From contig NZ_CP060092.1 in assembly GCF_014217335.1 (NCBI RefSeq), positions 2,001,501-2,065,500 on the forward strand: 64,000 bases of DNA, given 5' to 3'. Source of the stretch: Teredinibacter purpureus. GTDB taxonomy: Bacteria; Pseudomonadota; Gammaproteobacteria; Pseudomonadales; Cellvibrionaceae. Position numbers and translations under genes: made by a program. Each line of letters begins with the position of its first letter. The first letter of the stretch is position 1. The notes under the pieces are model-generated. The model searched no databases. It was not told the DNA's origin and saw only the letters and a list, made by a program, of their open reading frames with translations. Shown here one piece after another: positions 54,260 through 63,800 of this stretch.

Positions 54260-55005
54260 TGGATATTTTATGTGTTATCTCACGCTTATTGGACTACCCA
54301 GACGAAGCTCTTTACGACGCAGAAAGTGATATAAGCACTATTATTTTAAGCGCACCGATAAAGGAAGAATATAAAGATAGGCTGCAAGCATTTTTATGGG
54401 AGCGCCTAGACAGTAACATGCTGGATTGGCAGTCGGAATACGACGGCCTGTTTGAACGGGGTCGCTCCCTTGGCTTGTGGCTGTTTGAGCACGTGCACGG
54501 TGAAAGCCGTGATCGTGGCCAGGCCATGGTTGATTTAATGGATCAGTATCAGCAAGCCGGTTTAGAAATATCGCAACATGAACTACCCGATTACATACCA
54601 CTGTTCTTAGAGTTTATAGCAACGCAAGGCGAAGAAAACGCGCGCGGTTGGTTGCAAGACGTAGAACATGTATTGGCGTTGCTACAGGCACGTTTGGAAA
54701 AGCGAGAAAGTAACTACAGCGTTTTGTTCGAAATACTGTTGAGCATTGCCGAAAGTGAAGTGAACCTAGGTGAAGTACGGGAAATAGTCGGCGGCGAAAA
54801 ACGTGATGACAGTAAAGAAGCCTTAGATAAAGAGTGGGAAGAAGAGGAGGTTACCTTTGGTGCTGAATCTGTAAAAGAGGGCTGCGATTCGACGCGAAAG
54901 CCCAGTGAATCCCAACGGGCCGATATCGATGTACCCGTGCATTGGGTTGATTTTAATGAGCCTGCATCGGTTGCCGAGGCGCCACAAAGTAAGAGGAATT
55001 CGTAA
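54259..55005 (+). CDS. narJ: Nitrate reductase molybdenum cofactor assembly chaperone
   Basis: A 248-residue cytoplasmic chaperone that holds apo-NarGH until Moco and haem are in place. It is recognised by VISRLLDYPDEALYDAESDI, LFEHVHGESRDRGQAMVDLM, HELPDYIPLFLEFIA and LDKEWEEEEVTFG. The last ~60 residues form an acidic, low-complexity tail ending in VPVHWVDFNEP, like pseudomonad NarJ. It overlaps narH and narI by one base each, so synthesis is coupled. Confidence 0.95.
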   Translation: MDILCVISRLLDYPDEALYDAESDISTIILSAPIKEEYKDRLQAFLWERLDSNMLDWQSEYDGLFERGRSLGLWLFEHVHGESRDRGQAMVDLMDQYQQAGLEISQHELPDYIPLFLEFIATQGEENARGWLQDVEHVLALLQARLEKRESNYSVLFEILLSIAESEVNLGEVREIVGGEKRDDSKEALDKEWEEEEVTFGAESVKEGCDSTRKPSESQRADIDVPVHWVDFNEPASVAEAPQSKRNS

Positions 55006-55697
55006 TGAATGATCTAAACCATTTGTTGTTTGGTATCTACCCGTACATTGCGCTCACCATTTTTTTAGTGGGTTCTTTAATACGTTATGACCGCGAGCAA
55101 TACACGTGGAAAACCAGCTCTAGCCAATTGTTGGAAAAAAAATGGTTACGACGAGGTAGTCTACCGTTTCATATCGGTGTACTGGCGATTTTAGGTGGTC
55201 ATTGTGTTGGCTTACTCACGCCGCATGAAGTGTGGCATACGTTAGGTGTGTCGGCGCCGTTTAAGCAAAAAGTTGCAATGGGAATGGGGGGCGTATTTGG
55301 TGTTATTTGTCTTTACGGTATGACCATATTACTGGTACGACGTTTAACCAATGAGCGTATACGGGCAACCACAGGCAAAATGGACATCGCCATTTTATTG
55401 ATGTTGTATTGTCAACTATTGCTCGGTTTAACCTCCATCTTTGTGTCTGCTGGTCACATGGACGGCGAAGAAATGTTAAAACTCATGAGCTGGACCCAAA
55501 ACATCGTTACGTTTAACAGTACCGTCGCAACGGCTCAAATAGAGCATGTTCATATTATCTATAAGCTTCATATATTTTTGGGTATGACCCTATTTGTGGC
55601 CTTTCCATTTTCTCGGCTTGTACACATTTGGAGCGTACCGGTGAAATATTTGGGCAGACACTATCAAGTTGTACGGGAGCGTGGCCGTCATGTCTAA
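55005..55697 (+). CDS. narI: Respiratory nitrate reductase gamma subunit (cytochrome b)
   Basis: A 230-residue, five-helix membrane subunit holding two haems b and oxidising quinol. Haem His and family motifs: LLFGIYPYIALTIFLVGSLI and YDREQYTWKTSSSQLLEKKW, then FHIGVLAILGGHCVGLLTPH, then YKLHIFLGMTLFVAFPFSRL and VHIWSVPVKYLGRHYQVV. It anchors NarGH. The next gene overlaps by eight bases. Confidence 0.96.
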   Translation: MNDLNHLLFGIYPYIALTIFLVGSLIRYDREQYTWKTSSSQLLEKKWLRRGSLPFHIGVLAILGGHCVGLLTPHEVWHTLGVSAPFKQKVAMGMGGVFGVICLYGMTILLVRRLTNERIRATTGKMDIAILLMLYCQLLLGLTSIFVSAGHMDGEEMLKLMSWTQNIVTFNSTVATAQIEHVHIIYKLHIFLGMTLFVAFPFSRLVHIWSVPVKYLGRHYQVVRERGRHV

Positions 55698-56538
55698 TTG
55701 TTCGCATAACCACAGCCAAGGGCATCAAGAAACAATGGCGACCGTAGAGCACGCAACCACTCATCTTGAGGCTGGCCATATGATAAAAGTCAATTTAACG
55801 ACGATTTCGGAAGACTCTATCTATAGAGAGATGCAATACCATGAAGCAGAATCACAAGAAACGGCCATGGTATTGGCGATGGAATCGCTGGTAGTTGCAG
55901 AATTGCTAAAGCAGCGCGCTAAGACCATTGGCCTGTCAGTAGATGAGCACGAACAATTCGTTGAGACACTAATTGAACGCGAAGTTGTACAGCCGAAGGC
56001 TACCGACGATGATTGTTTACACTACTTTACACAGAACCAAAAGAAGTTCGCCTCTCCACCATTGTTAGAGGTAAAGCATATTTTACTGGCCTGTGCGCCA
56101 GATGATACTGCGGCACGATCGGAGGCGAATGAAATGGCGGTCAATATTGTTGCTGAACTAAAATCCAATATTGGACAGTTTTCGGCACTCGCGAAGCAAT
56201 ATTCGCGTTGCCCGTCGGCCGAGCTGGGTGGCTCCCTAGGACAGATCAGTAAGGGGCAAACGGTACCAGAGTTCGAGCGACAGCTGTTTTGTTGTGGTGA
56301 AGGGCTTGTGGAGTCAGCCCTTGAGAGCCGTTATGGTGTGCATATTGTGTTTATCGCACACAAAGAAGCGCCGCGCCCGTTGCCGTATGATCTCGTTGCG
56401 GACAAAATTCGGGATTATCTCGATACCAAAGTCCGTAATACCGCCATTGCTCAGTATATTACAACATTAATTGACGATGCTGAGATAGAAGGCTTTGAGT
56501 TTGAGGAAAAAAAGGATCGCCAATTTTTTCATGCGTAA
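55690..56538 (+). CDS. PpiC-type peptidyl-prolyl isomerase of the nar operon
   Basis: A 282-residue parvulin-like protein (NifM/PpiC relative). A His-rich N-terminal tail (CSHNHSQGHQ, VEHATTHLEAGH) precedes a helical region (about 50-115) and the parvulin domain (about 125-225; LLEVKHILLACAPDD, FSALAKQYSRCPSAELGGSL, GVHIVFIAHKEA). It has no signal peptide, so it should act in the cytoplasm. Pseudomonads also place a PpiC gene after narI. A likely task is folding or maturation of NarGH. It overlaps narI and the next gene by eight bases each. Confidence 0.85.
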   Translation: MSNCSHNHSQGHQETMATVEHATTHLEAGHMIKVNLTTISEDSIYREMQYHEAESQETAMVLAMESLVVAELLKQRAKTIGLSVDEHEQFVETLIEREVVQPKATDDDCLHYFTQNQKKFASPPLLEVKHILLACAPDDTAARSEANEMAVNIVAELKSNIGQFSALAKQYSRCPSAELGGSLGQISKGQTVPEFERQLFCCGEGLVESALESRYGVHIVFIAHKEAPRPLPYDLVADKIRDYLDTKVRNTAIAQYITTLIDDAEIEGFEFEEKKDRQFFHA

Positions 56539-56806
56539 ACCGCGTACCGATGTTGCTATGGCGGCATTACTTGAGGATATTCGTCGTACGTTTCCCTTTG
56601 ACGCACCGGATTCAGCGGTGTGTCAAAAAATATGTATCGGGTGCCCGAAAAAACTATTGGCCTACCTGGAATTGGAGGTTGATGATTGGCAGAATCGTTT
56701 AGACGATGAGAGCATGCCAAACTTGGGCGATATCAATAAATTGCTCAAAAAAAGTAAAAAGATTCACAAAGTCTTGCAAATGAACCAGGTACTGGCGAAA
56801 GTGTAA
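56531..56806 (+). CDS. Small CX3CX2C-motif protein in the nar operon
   Basis: A 91-residue basic protein that I do not recognise. It reads RKPRTDVAMAALLEDIRRTF, then a Cys motif CQKICIGC, and ends in a Lys-rich helix (LLKKSKKIHKVLQMNQVLAK). The three cysteines have CX3CX2C spacing, which can bind a metal or a [4Fe-4S] cluster, but there is no radical-SAM fold around them. It starts at ATG 56531, inside the last codons of ppiC (ATGCGTAA), so it is very likely translated as part of narGHJI. Maturation or redox assistance to nitrate reductase is a guess. Confidence 0.72.
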   Translation: MRKPRTDVAMAALLEDIRRTFPFDAPDSAVCQKICIGCPKKLLAYLELEVDDWQNRLDDESMPNLGDINKLLKKSKKIHKVLQMNQVLAKV

Positions 56807-56895
56807 AAAGCGTTTACAAAAGCATAATAACGTTATAAACCAGAGAGATAGGTATCTTACAGTTGCGGTCAATCCGCGAATTCAGGAGGTCGAAC

Positions 56896-57414
56896 ATGGG
56901 AGTAGAGCTAATGACTCAACCACATATTGCCGACGCGTTAAACGAACGGACACTATCAGATTTAATGTCTCGAAACATATTAACCGTTTATGAAGGCTGG
57001 TCTGTTAAACGAGTTGCCGCATTTTTTGTTAAGCATGGAATTAGTGGGGCGCCGGTTATTGCCGCCGATGATGAGCTTGTCGGTGTTGTTACCCAAACGG
57101 ATGTCGTTCGGTTTGGTAGCCGCAGCTTAAATACCAAAGAAGTGGAACGACTCACGCAATTTTATTGTGGCCCCTATGGTGGCGAGCTTTCGGAAGACGA
57201 TGTTCGTCATATGCAAGAACGTGCTAGTGAAAACTGTACGGTTCATTCCATCATGACACCAGAAGTGATAGGCCTTGATATTTCAACGCCGTTGGCCGAT
57301 GTTTGTCAGGTGTTAGTCGAGCGTCAGTTACATCGTTTATTTGTCACTGAGTCAGAAAGATTAGTGGGCGTGATAACCGCTAGAGATATCTTACAAAAAT
57401 TATTAGAAGCGTAA
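56896..57414 (+). CDS. CBS-domain pair protein
   Basis: A 172-residue protein made almost entirely of two CBS motifs (DLMSRNILTVYEGWSVKRVA, GISGAPVIAADDELVGVVTQ; and HSIMTPEVIGLDISTPLADV, HRLFVTESERLVGVITARDI). Such pairs bind adenosyl ligands (AMP, ATP, SAM). ATG 56896 follows an ideal AGGAGG site. It is 89 bases after the small Cys protein, so it may be the end of the nar transcript or a separate gene. Role in nitrate respiration is suggested only by location. Confidence 0.78.
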   Translation: MGVELMTQPHIADALNERTLSDLMSRNILTVYEGWSVKRVAAFFVKHGISGAPVIAADDELVGVVTQTDVVRFGSRSLNTKEVERLTQFYCGPYGGELSEDDVRHMQERASENCTVHSIMTPEVIGLDISTPLADVCQVLVERQLHRLFVTESERLVGVITARDILQKLLEA

Positions 57415-57954
57415 CCTTTTCACATTTAAAACGCCGAATGGCGTTACTCACCACAGCCCGTTGAATATGTAGTTGTTATAGGAAACGACGGGTTTTGTGG
57501 GTTTTATGTCGAATGCCTCCTGCCGACGTTCGTGCGGCCGTGGTCCAAAACACGGGTTTTCCTTCCCTTTTTCGCCCTCAAACGTGTGTAAGTTGCTATT
57601 TATTTCGCACGCCTATTCTCAAATACAAACCGCTTATCGTACTTTCTATCGCTGATATGGCTATGGTTGTGTCGTCAATACCCCAGTAGCGTGTAAAAAA
57701 AGTGGCCACATCACAGTTTTATGTCGAACCACGTCCGTCTATTGTTTCAGTTTTTATATCAAAAAAAACGTGTTTATGCGATTGAGTTTTATCGACTCGT
57801 TATAGCTCCGCCTAAACCTCTAACGTTGTAAGCGTCATCGCCGTATACACCAATATCTTACCGTTAGTCCTAAGCCTTTGGCAGAGTGTGTGCCGCGTTG
57901 CTAATGTCATTACTAGGAATTAACGAGAACTGTTCTTTGTAGGCAAATTTACGT
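57415..57954. other. 540-base region between the nar cluster and minor pilin genes
   Basis: A short hairpin AACGCC-GAAT-GGCGTT (57430-57445) follows the CBS gene but lacks a T run. Farther on, CCACA-CCCG and CGGG-TGTGG near 57455-57505 could form a second, imperfect stem. The rest is AT-rich without a recognised gene. It must contain the promoter of the pilin operon. Confidence 0.45.
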
Positions 57955-58554
57955 ATGGAAAAAACAACAGGTCAACGTCGGTCGCTTATACCGGTTAATA
58001 AAAGCCTTGGTTTTAGTCTTGTTGAACTTATGGTAGTGCTTGCCATTGCCGCGATGTTGCTGGTCGTAGCAACACCGGGTTTTATGGACACGTCGGCAAA
58101 ATCGATAGTGCGTGCAGGCGTAACGGAATTGGCCTCCGATCTTGCGTATGCGCGAAGCTCGGCAATAACGCGTTCTACCTCTGTCTCCATTTGCCCTAGC
58201 GATGAAGAGAGTAGCCCTCGGGAATGTAACGATGGCGATTGGGTTGATGGCTGGCTAATTTTTTATGACACAGACGAAGATGGCAATCTAGATGCCGGTG
58301 AAGAGGTCGCGCGTGTTGGGTCTTCTATGAATGCGCGCTTAGCGATAACAGTCGATAACACGGTAACCTTTAATCGTCGTGGTGGTAAAACCAATGTCTC
58401 CGAATTTGTATTTTGTATCGACGAAGATACGGGCGATTTTAATACGCGCTCTATAGTAGTGAATGTAGGAGGGCTTGTACGCGGTTCCCGCGATACAGAT
58501 GAAGATGGTATTCACAATAGCGGCGAAAGCGGAGGCAATCTGGCATGTCCTTAA
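57955..58554 (+). CDS. Type IV minor pilin of the FimT/GspH family
   Basis: A 199-residue prepilin-like protein with a class III leader cleaved after Gly in KSLGFSLVELMVVLAIAAML (Glu5 present). A hydrophobic helix follows, then the GspH/FimT globular region (LASDLAYARSSAITRSTSVS, NDGDWVDGWLIFYDTDEDGN, NRRGGKTN). The long leader (about 20 residues) suggests that a downstream start could be used. It is the first of a five-gene minor pilin/tip operon; its stop is overlapped by pilV. Confidence 0.88.
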   Translation: MEKTTGQRRSLIPVNKSLGFSLVELMVVLAIAAMLLVVATPGFMDTSAKSIVRAGVTELASDLAYARSSAITRSTSVSICPSDEESSPRECNDGDWVDGWLIFYDTDEDGNLDAGEEVARVGSSMNARLAITVDNTVTFNRRGGKTNVSEFVFCIDEDTGDFNTRSIVVNVGGLVRGSRDTDEDGIHNSGESGGNLACP

Positions 58555-59063
58555 TCGGGGTACGACGTTATTCCTTACAAAAACAATGTGGTTTTTCAAT
58601 GGTGGAAATTTTAATTTCATTTATTGTTCTGGCCGCAGGGCTATTGGGTATTGCATCCATTCAGAAAAAAGGTGTGGATAATAATCACGCCGCGTATTTG
58701 CGTACGCAAGCGGTATCGTTAGCGCAAGACATGACCAGCCGTGTTCGTTCAAATACTGCGGGTTTTGAGGCCGGTAATTACAATAGGCCCAACAGTAGTT
58801 ATAACGCCAATTGTTTAGGTGCCGGCTGTACGGCGGCACAAATGGCGAGTCACGATAGTTTCGAATGGTCATCCGAATTGGCGTTAGTCTTGCCGATAGG
58901 CGAAGGCATAGTGTGTGTCGATTCGTCACCCGATGACGGGGACAATTTGGCGTCACCAGCGTGCGACGGTGCAGGAAGCGAACTCGTTATAAAAATCTGG
59001 TGGGATGCCATTCCAAAAGACGGGGAGGTCGATCAGCGCTATGCCATTACATTCAGCATTTAG
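58545..59063 (+). CDS. pilV: Type IV pilus minor pilin PilV
   Basis: A 172-residue PilV. The prepilin motif is QCGFSMVEILISFIVLAAGL, with cleavage before Phe and Glu5 present; LLGIASIQKKGVDNNHAAYL is the typical continuation. SLAQDMTSRVRSNTAGFEAG and KIWWDAIPKDGEVDQRYA are in the globular domain. It starts within the last codons of the fimT-like gene (10-base overlap). Confidence 0.9.
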   Translation: MSLIGVRRYSLQKQCGFSMVEILISFIVLAAGLLGIASIQKKGVDNNHAAYLRTQAVSLAQDMTSRVRSNTAGFEAGNYNRPNSSYNANCLGAGCTAAQMASHDSFEWSSELALVLPIGEGIVCVDSSPDDGDNLASPACDGAGSELVIKIWWDAIPKDGEVDQRYAITFSI

Positions 59064-60219
59064 AGTGAAAAAATCTTGTACTTTACAGACGTTTGGTGGC
59101 GTTAAAACCACAGGTTTAACGCTTATCGAATTACTGGTATCGATGGCCATTGGTGCGATCATTTTATCGGGCAGTGTAGTGGTTTACGTAGACCAACTAC
59201 AAACGTCTCGTCAGTTAACGTCTTTTTCCACGTTACAGGAATCTGGCCGAGTGGCGTTAGATATTATTGAACACGATATTCGAATGTCGGGCTTTACCGG
59301 TTGCTTTAGTACAAACGAGGAATTAAACAATACGCTGGTCACTACGTATCCTGCGTCATTTCAGCCAGAACAAGGCATACAAGGCTGGGAGGCGAAGGAT
59401 ACTGAACCAGGAAAAGCGATCGATAACATTCTAACGTCTACAGCACTAGTTAGAACCACCAATGGTGACTGGACAACCAGCGGCGGTAATAGTTTAGATG
59501 AACTTAGTGTGGTACCCAATTCAGATATTATTCGCGTATGGGGTGCGGGCGAGAGCGATATTCTGGTGAATAATTTGGTTGTCGGTACGCCCAATACGTT
59601 TACGGTATCGGTCGACGACGACATTGATGACGATGCCATCCTGATGTTAAGTGATTGTGAAAGTGTCGACATCGTACAAGCGTGTGCCGTTTCAACCTCT
59701 GGTACCACAAAAACGGTCACGTTAAATACCAGTTGTTCACCCGGCAATAACGCGGCCATCGCTATTGAAACGAAGGCGCTTCAAAACCCCACCGTAACCG
59801 CGCTGCGAGGTACGGCTTACTTGGTTAGTAAACAGAACAACCTCGCGATAAATCCTCCCTCGCTATTTCGGGCAGAGCTCGACCCAGACGGTGGCGGTAT
59901 CGGCGAAATGCAAGAAGTCGTACAGGGCGTAGAAAGTTTACAAATTTTGTATGGCGAGAATTTGGATGATGACAATTTCAAAAGTGCAGACGCCTACGTT
60001 ACAGCAAACAACGTTAGCGACTGGCGAAATGTGGTGAGTGTTCGCGTAACCCTTTTACTGCAAAGCGTGGACGACAATCTGGCTAGCGGCGTTCTGCCTT
60101 ATGTTTTTAACGGTGTGAACTACGACGGCCAGGAAGGTAATCCGTCTGCCTCCGATAATCGTTTGCGCCGTGTGTTTTCCAGAACAATCACGTTGCGAAA
60201 CCGTACTCTAGGAAGCTAA
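59041..60219 (+). CDS. pilW: Type IV pilus minor pilin PilW
   Basis: A 392-residue PilW-family pilin. The cleavage motif is TTGLTLIELLVSMAIGAIIL, and ESGRVALDIIEHDIRMSGFT is the PilW signature. C-terminal YGENLDDDNFKSADAYVTAN and DNRLRRVFSRTITLRNR are typical. The start is uncertain: ATG 59041 (with GGGGAGG about 11 bases before) overlaps pilV, and GTG 59065 just after the pilV stop is a good alternative. The pilX ATG overlaps its stop by one base. Confidence 0.88.
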   Translation: MPLHSAFRVKKSCTLQTFGGVKTTGLTLIELLVSMAIGAIILSGSVVVYVDQLQTSRQLTSFSTLQESGRVALDIIEHDIRMSGFTGCFSTNEELNNTLVTTYPASFQPEQGIQGWEAKDTEPGKAIDNILTSTALVRTTNGDWTTSGGNSLDELSVVPNSDIIRVWGAGESDILVNNLVVGTPNTFTVSVDDDIDDDAILMLSDCESVDIVQACAVSTSGTTKTVTLNTSCSPGNNAAIAIETKALQNPTVTALRGTAYLVSKQNNLAINPPSLFRAELDPDGGGIGEMQEVVQGVESLQILYGENLDDDNFKSADAYVTANNVSDWRNVVSVRVTLLLQSVDDNLASGVLPYVFNGVNYDGQEGNPSASDNRLRRVFSRTITLRNRTLGS

Positions 60220-60755
60220 TGATGATGACACCTCCATTACACTCGAATCAACAAGGCGTAACGCTAGCAGTCACGCTTATATTTCTATTTGTATTGTTTA
60301 TTGTGGGCGTTTCTGCGGTTAAAACTTCATTGGTAGAAGAGAAAATGACGGCCAATTTACGTGATCGACATATAGCGTTTGAGGCTGGCGAATCGGCATT
60401 AAAAACAGCGGAAAACTGGTTAGACGCTATGCTCGATTATCCCACACCCAGTAGTGCAGGTACCTACGATATGTGGTTGTTAGGGACGTTGGGCTCAGGA
60501 AAATGGTGGAAGACAAATACCGCTGAATGGTGGGTAGATAAAAGTACCGCCTCGGATACTAACAGTATGCAATATGCGGCGCCGCGTTATTTGGTGGAAG
60601 AGCGGGCTTTTGTTCAAAGTGGTGAAAATTTAATTATTGGTTCTGGTGAGAACAAACAAGGTAAATATTATTACCAAGTGACATCTCGCGGGCATGGTGG
60701 TAGTGCCGATACAAAGGTGCATTTACGCTCAACTTTTATTAAACGTTTCGATTAG
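60219..60755 (+). CDS. pilX: Type IV pilus assembly protein PilX
   Basis: A 178-residue PilX. The N terminus QQGVTLAVTLIFLFVLFIVG lacks Glu5 of ordinary pilins, as often in the PilX_N family. MTANLRDRHIAFEAGESALK is the family signature. Its globular end is rich in Trp and Tyr. It starts on the pilW stop and is 61 bases before pilY1. PilV, PilW, PilX and PilY1 form the pilus tip priming complex. Confidence 0.88.
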   Translation: MMMTPPLHSNQQGVTLAVTLIFLFVLFIVGVSAVKTSLVEEKMTANLRDRHIAFEAGESALKTAENWLDAMLDYPTPSSAGTYDMWLLGTLGSGKWWKTNTAEWWVDKSTASDTNSMQYAAPRYLVEERAFVQSGENLIIGSGENKQGKYYYQVTSRGHGGSADTKVHLRSTFIKRFD

Positions 60756-60816
60756 AAAGGCCGTGTGGCACTTTCAAAATTATGCATCGAATATTAGCGG
60801 TGCGGGATGGTAAATT

Positions 60817-63800
60817 ATGAACAGTTTTAATCGTGTTTTAGTTAGCTTCGTTACGGGTAGTATGGTGCTTTATGGCGCGGCTTCTACTGTAGTAGCGGCA
60901 GAACTGGAATTGGCTGATGAACCATTATTTCTTGGCATTAGTACGGACCCCAATGTGTTTTTCGAACTAGACGACTCGGGGTCAATGGACTGGACTATAT
61001 TAACAATTCCTTATTATCACTCATGCCAATACGACCGCGATTCACCTGGCTCAACGGGTGATTATAATTGTTCAACAAGCATCCGTAACGATGGATTGTG
61101 GCGATCTTATGGTAATGGCAGCTTTCGCTCTTACTACTACATGTTTGATGCAAGTGACAACGCTTACGCAACGGGGTGTGGCTTTTATGATTACTCCTAT
61201 AACGTAAAAGATTGTGGTTTTACCGATGTATTTTCTAACGATTGGCGTGGAGGGTCGTCGAGCTTTAATGTTGTTTATTACAACCCAACCGTAACTTACA
61301 GCCCGTGGGCGGGTACAGGGTTAACTGATGCGAGTTTTACTGCCGCTAGAAGTGATCCACAACCTGCTGTTGCTGCGGTCTCGGCGCAAGCGGAGACGAA
61401 CTCTCAAGTAGCCATTCCTGCGCAGTCTGCAAGGGGCCAAACCTACGGTTATACCGACACCCAAAACCTCGAAGATTTTGTGTACTACATCTGGGAAGAT
61501 TCTCATGGTTTTGACGACGATGACGATTACCCTAAACGTGGGTCCAATATCAATCGAACCACTGGCGCCAATGGCTGGGTGGACCTTTGGGATAACTACT
61601 ATAAATATACCGTTAAGGCGGGAAGTGTCGAGTGGGAAAAAGTCGAGTGGACGATAAATGCTAGCTCGGGATCAATGTCTGAAAATATTGTTGCTTCGGG
61701 TTCCTTTAGCGGCACGAGTACAGACCCTAATGTTACACCGGCTTTAACTACCGCTAAAATCCAACAGAATATCGCAAATTGGTACTCCTATTCGCGACGA
61801 CGTTCGTATGTGGTTAAGGGCGCGGTAGGTGCCGTTGTTAGTGGATCGCCCTCCTTTCGCTTTGGGCAAACGGTTATCAATGAGTCGAGCACATTATTTA
61901 ACGAAGTACCTCCCGCCGATGTCACCAAATACAGTGGCTATAATCAAGATCTATTGAACGACCTCTATAGCTTTAACTGGCCTGCCCGAGGCACACCTCT
62001 ACGCAAAGGTTTAGAAAAAGCCGGTGAATATATTTCAGGAAATTTATCGGGTAAAGCCGACCCCATCATTCAGAGTTGCCAGCAGAATTTTACGGTATTA
62101 TTTACCGACGGTTATTGGAATGGTTATAGCCCTTCTTCTACGATTGATGACCGAGACGGGGATGGCCGAAAAATTACAGTTGCAGATGTTGCCCGTTATT
62201 ATTACGACCACGATTTGGATACAAACTTAAGCGATAATGTTGTGCCTAATGTTGCCGACCCTGCTGAATATCAGCACATGGTAACCTTTCCTGTTGCGTT
62301 TGGTGTAACGGGTGACTTAGTGGACACAGACTCCCCAGAAGATGGATGGCCAAACCCCGTGTTAACGGAATCGAATACGTGGGGTGATAACCCCGCCAGT
62401 TATAATTCCGGAAAAATCGATGATCTTTGGCATGCCGCTTACAATAGTCGCGGTGAATATGTTGCCGCTCAAACGCCGGAAGAAGTGTTGTCCAGCCTTA
62501 CTGCGGCTTTAAGTGAAATTTCTAGCCGAGATGCTGCGTCGGCTTCTGTCGCCACCAGTACCGGCCAAATCTCCTCTAGTACCGCTGTCTTTCAGGCGCA
62601 GTTTAACAGCGGTGATTGGTCTGGGCGATTATATTCTTTTCCGTTAAAGGCCGATGACAGTGTCGATATTTTGAACCCCAATTGGCAGGCTGGTACTGTG
62701 CTCGATGGATTAAATTTTGATACTGGTCGCGCAATTATTTCTAACAATGGCACTACCGGTATCACGTTTCGTTTTCCCAGTGATTACGCAACGCTAAGCG
62801 CATCTGATTTTACCCATGCGCAGTTAAGCGAATTATTGGTAGATGCGCCCTATTCGTTGGCGACTGGAGACACAACAGAAAAAAGTGCAAACCAGGCCTT
62901 TGGCGAATCACTTATTAATTATCTCCGAGGTGATAGAAGTAACGAAGGCGTTTCGGCCGGCGATTTTCGGCCACGATCGTCCGTATTGGGTGATATTGTC
63001 GATTCGGACCCTAAATATGTGTCACAACCAAGCTTTTTCTATCCAGAGACACTGGAGTCTTCAAGCTATTCGTCATTTCGTAAAACCCACGAAAATCGAA
63101 AAGCGATGGTGTACGTGGGCGCAAACGACGGGATGTTACACGCGTTCGATGCTGCCAACGGCAAAGAGCTAATGTCTTATGTACCGTCAACGATACTAGG
63201 GGAATTACACGCGCTAACCGATCCGGCCTATTTCCATAAGTTTTTTGTGAATGCGGCGCCTACGATAGTCGACGCGCATTTTTCCGGGAGCTGGCACACC
63301 GTATTGGCGGGCGCTCTTGGGCGTGGTGGCCAAGGGGTATTTGGTCTTGATGTGACCAACCCAGCCGGGTTTAGCGAAGCGAACGCCGCCTCCATATTTT
63401 TGTGGGAATTTGATGACACCGATGATGCAGATATGGGCTATTCCTATAGCGAGCCGTCTATTGCCAAAATGGCAAATGGCAAGTGGGTAGCGGTATTTGG
63501 TAATGGGTACAACAATACTGAAGCCGACGGCGCCGCGAGCACAACAGGGAATTCAGTGCTGTACATTGTTGATCTTGGTACGGGTGCCGTTATTAAAAAA
63601 ATTGATACGGGCGTAGGCAGTGCTACCACGCCCAATGGTATGGCTACGCCGGCGTTAGTCGATGTGGATAACGATTATGTTGTCGATTACATTTATGCCG
63701 GAGATCTATACGGCAATATGTGGAAATTTGATGTAACCGATACAAACAGCACAAACTGGGATGTTGCGTGGGTGAGCGGGACTACGAAAAAGCCGTTATT

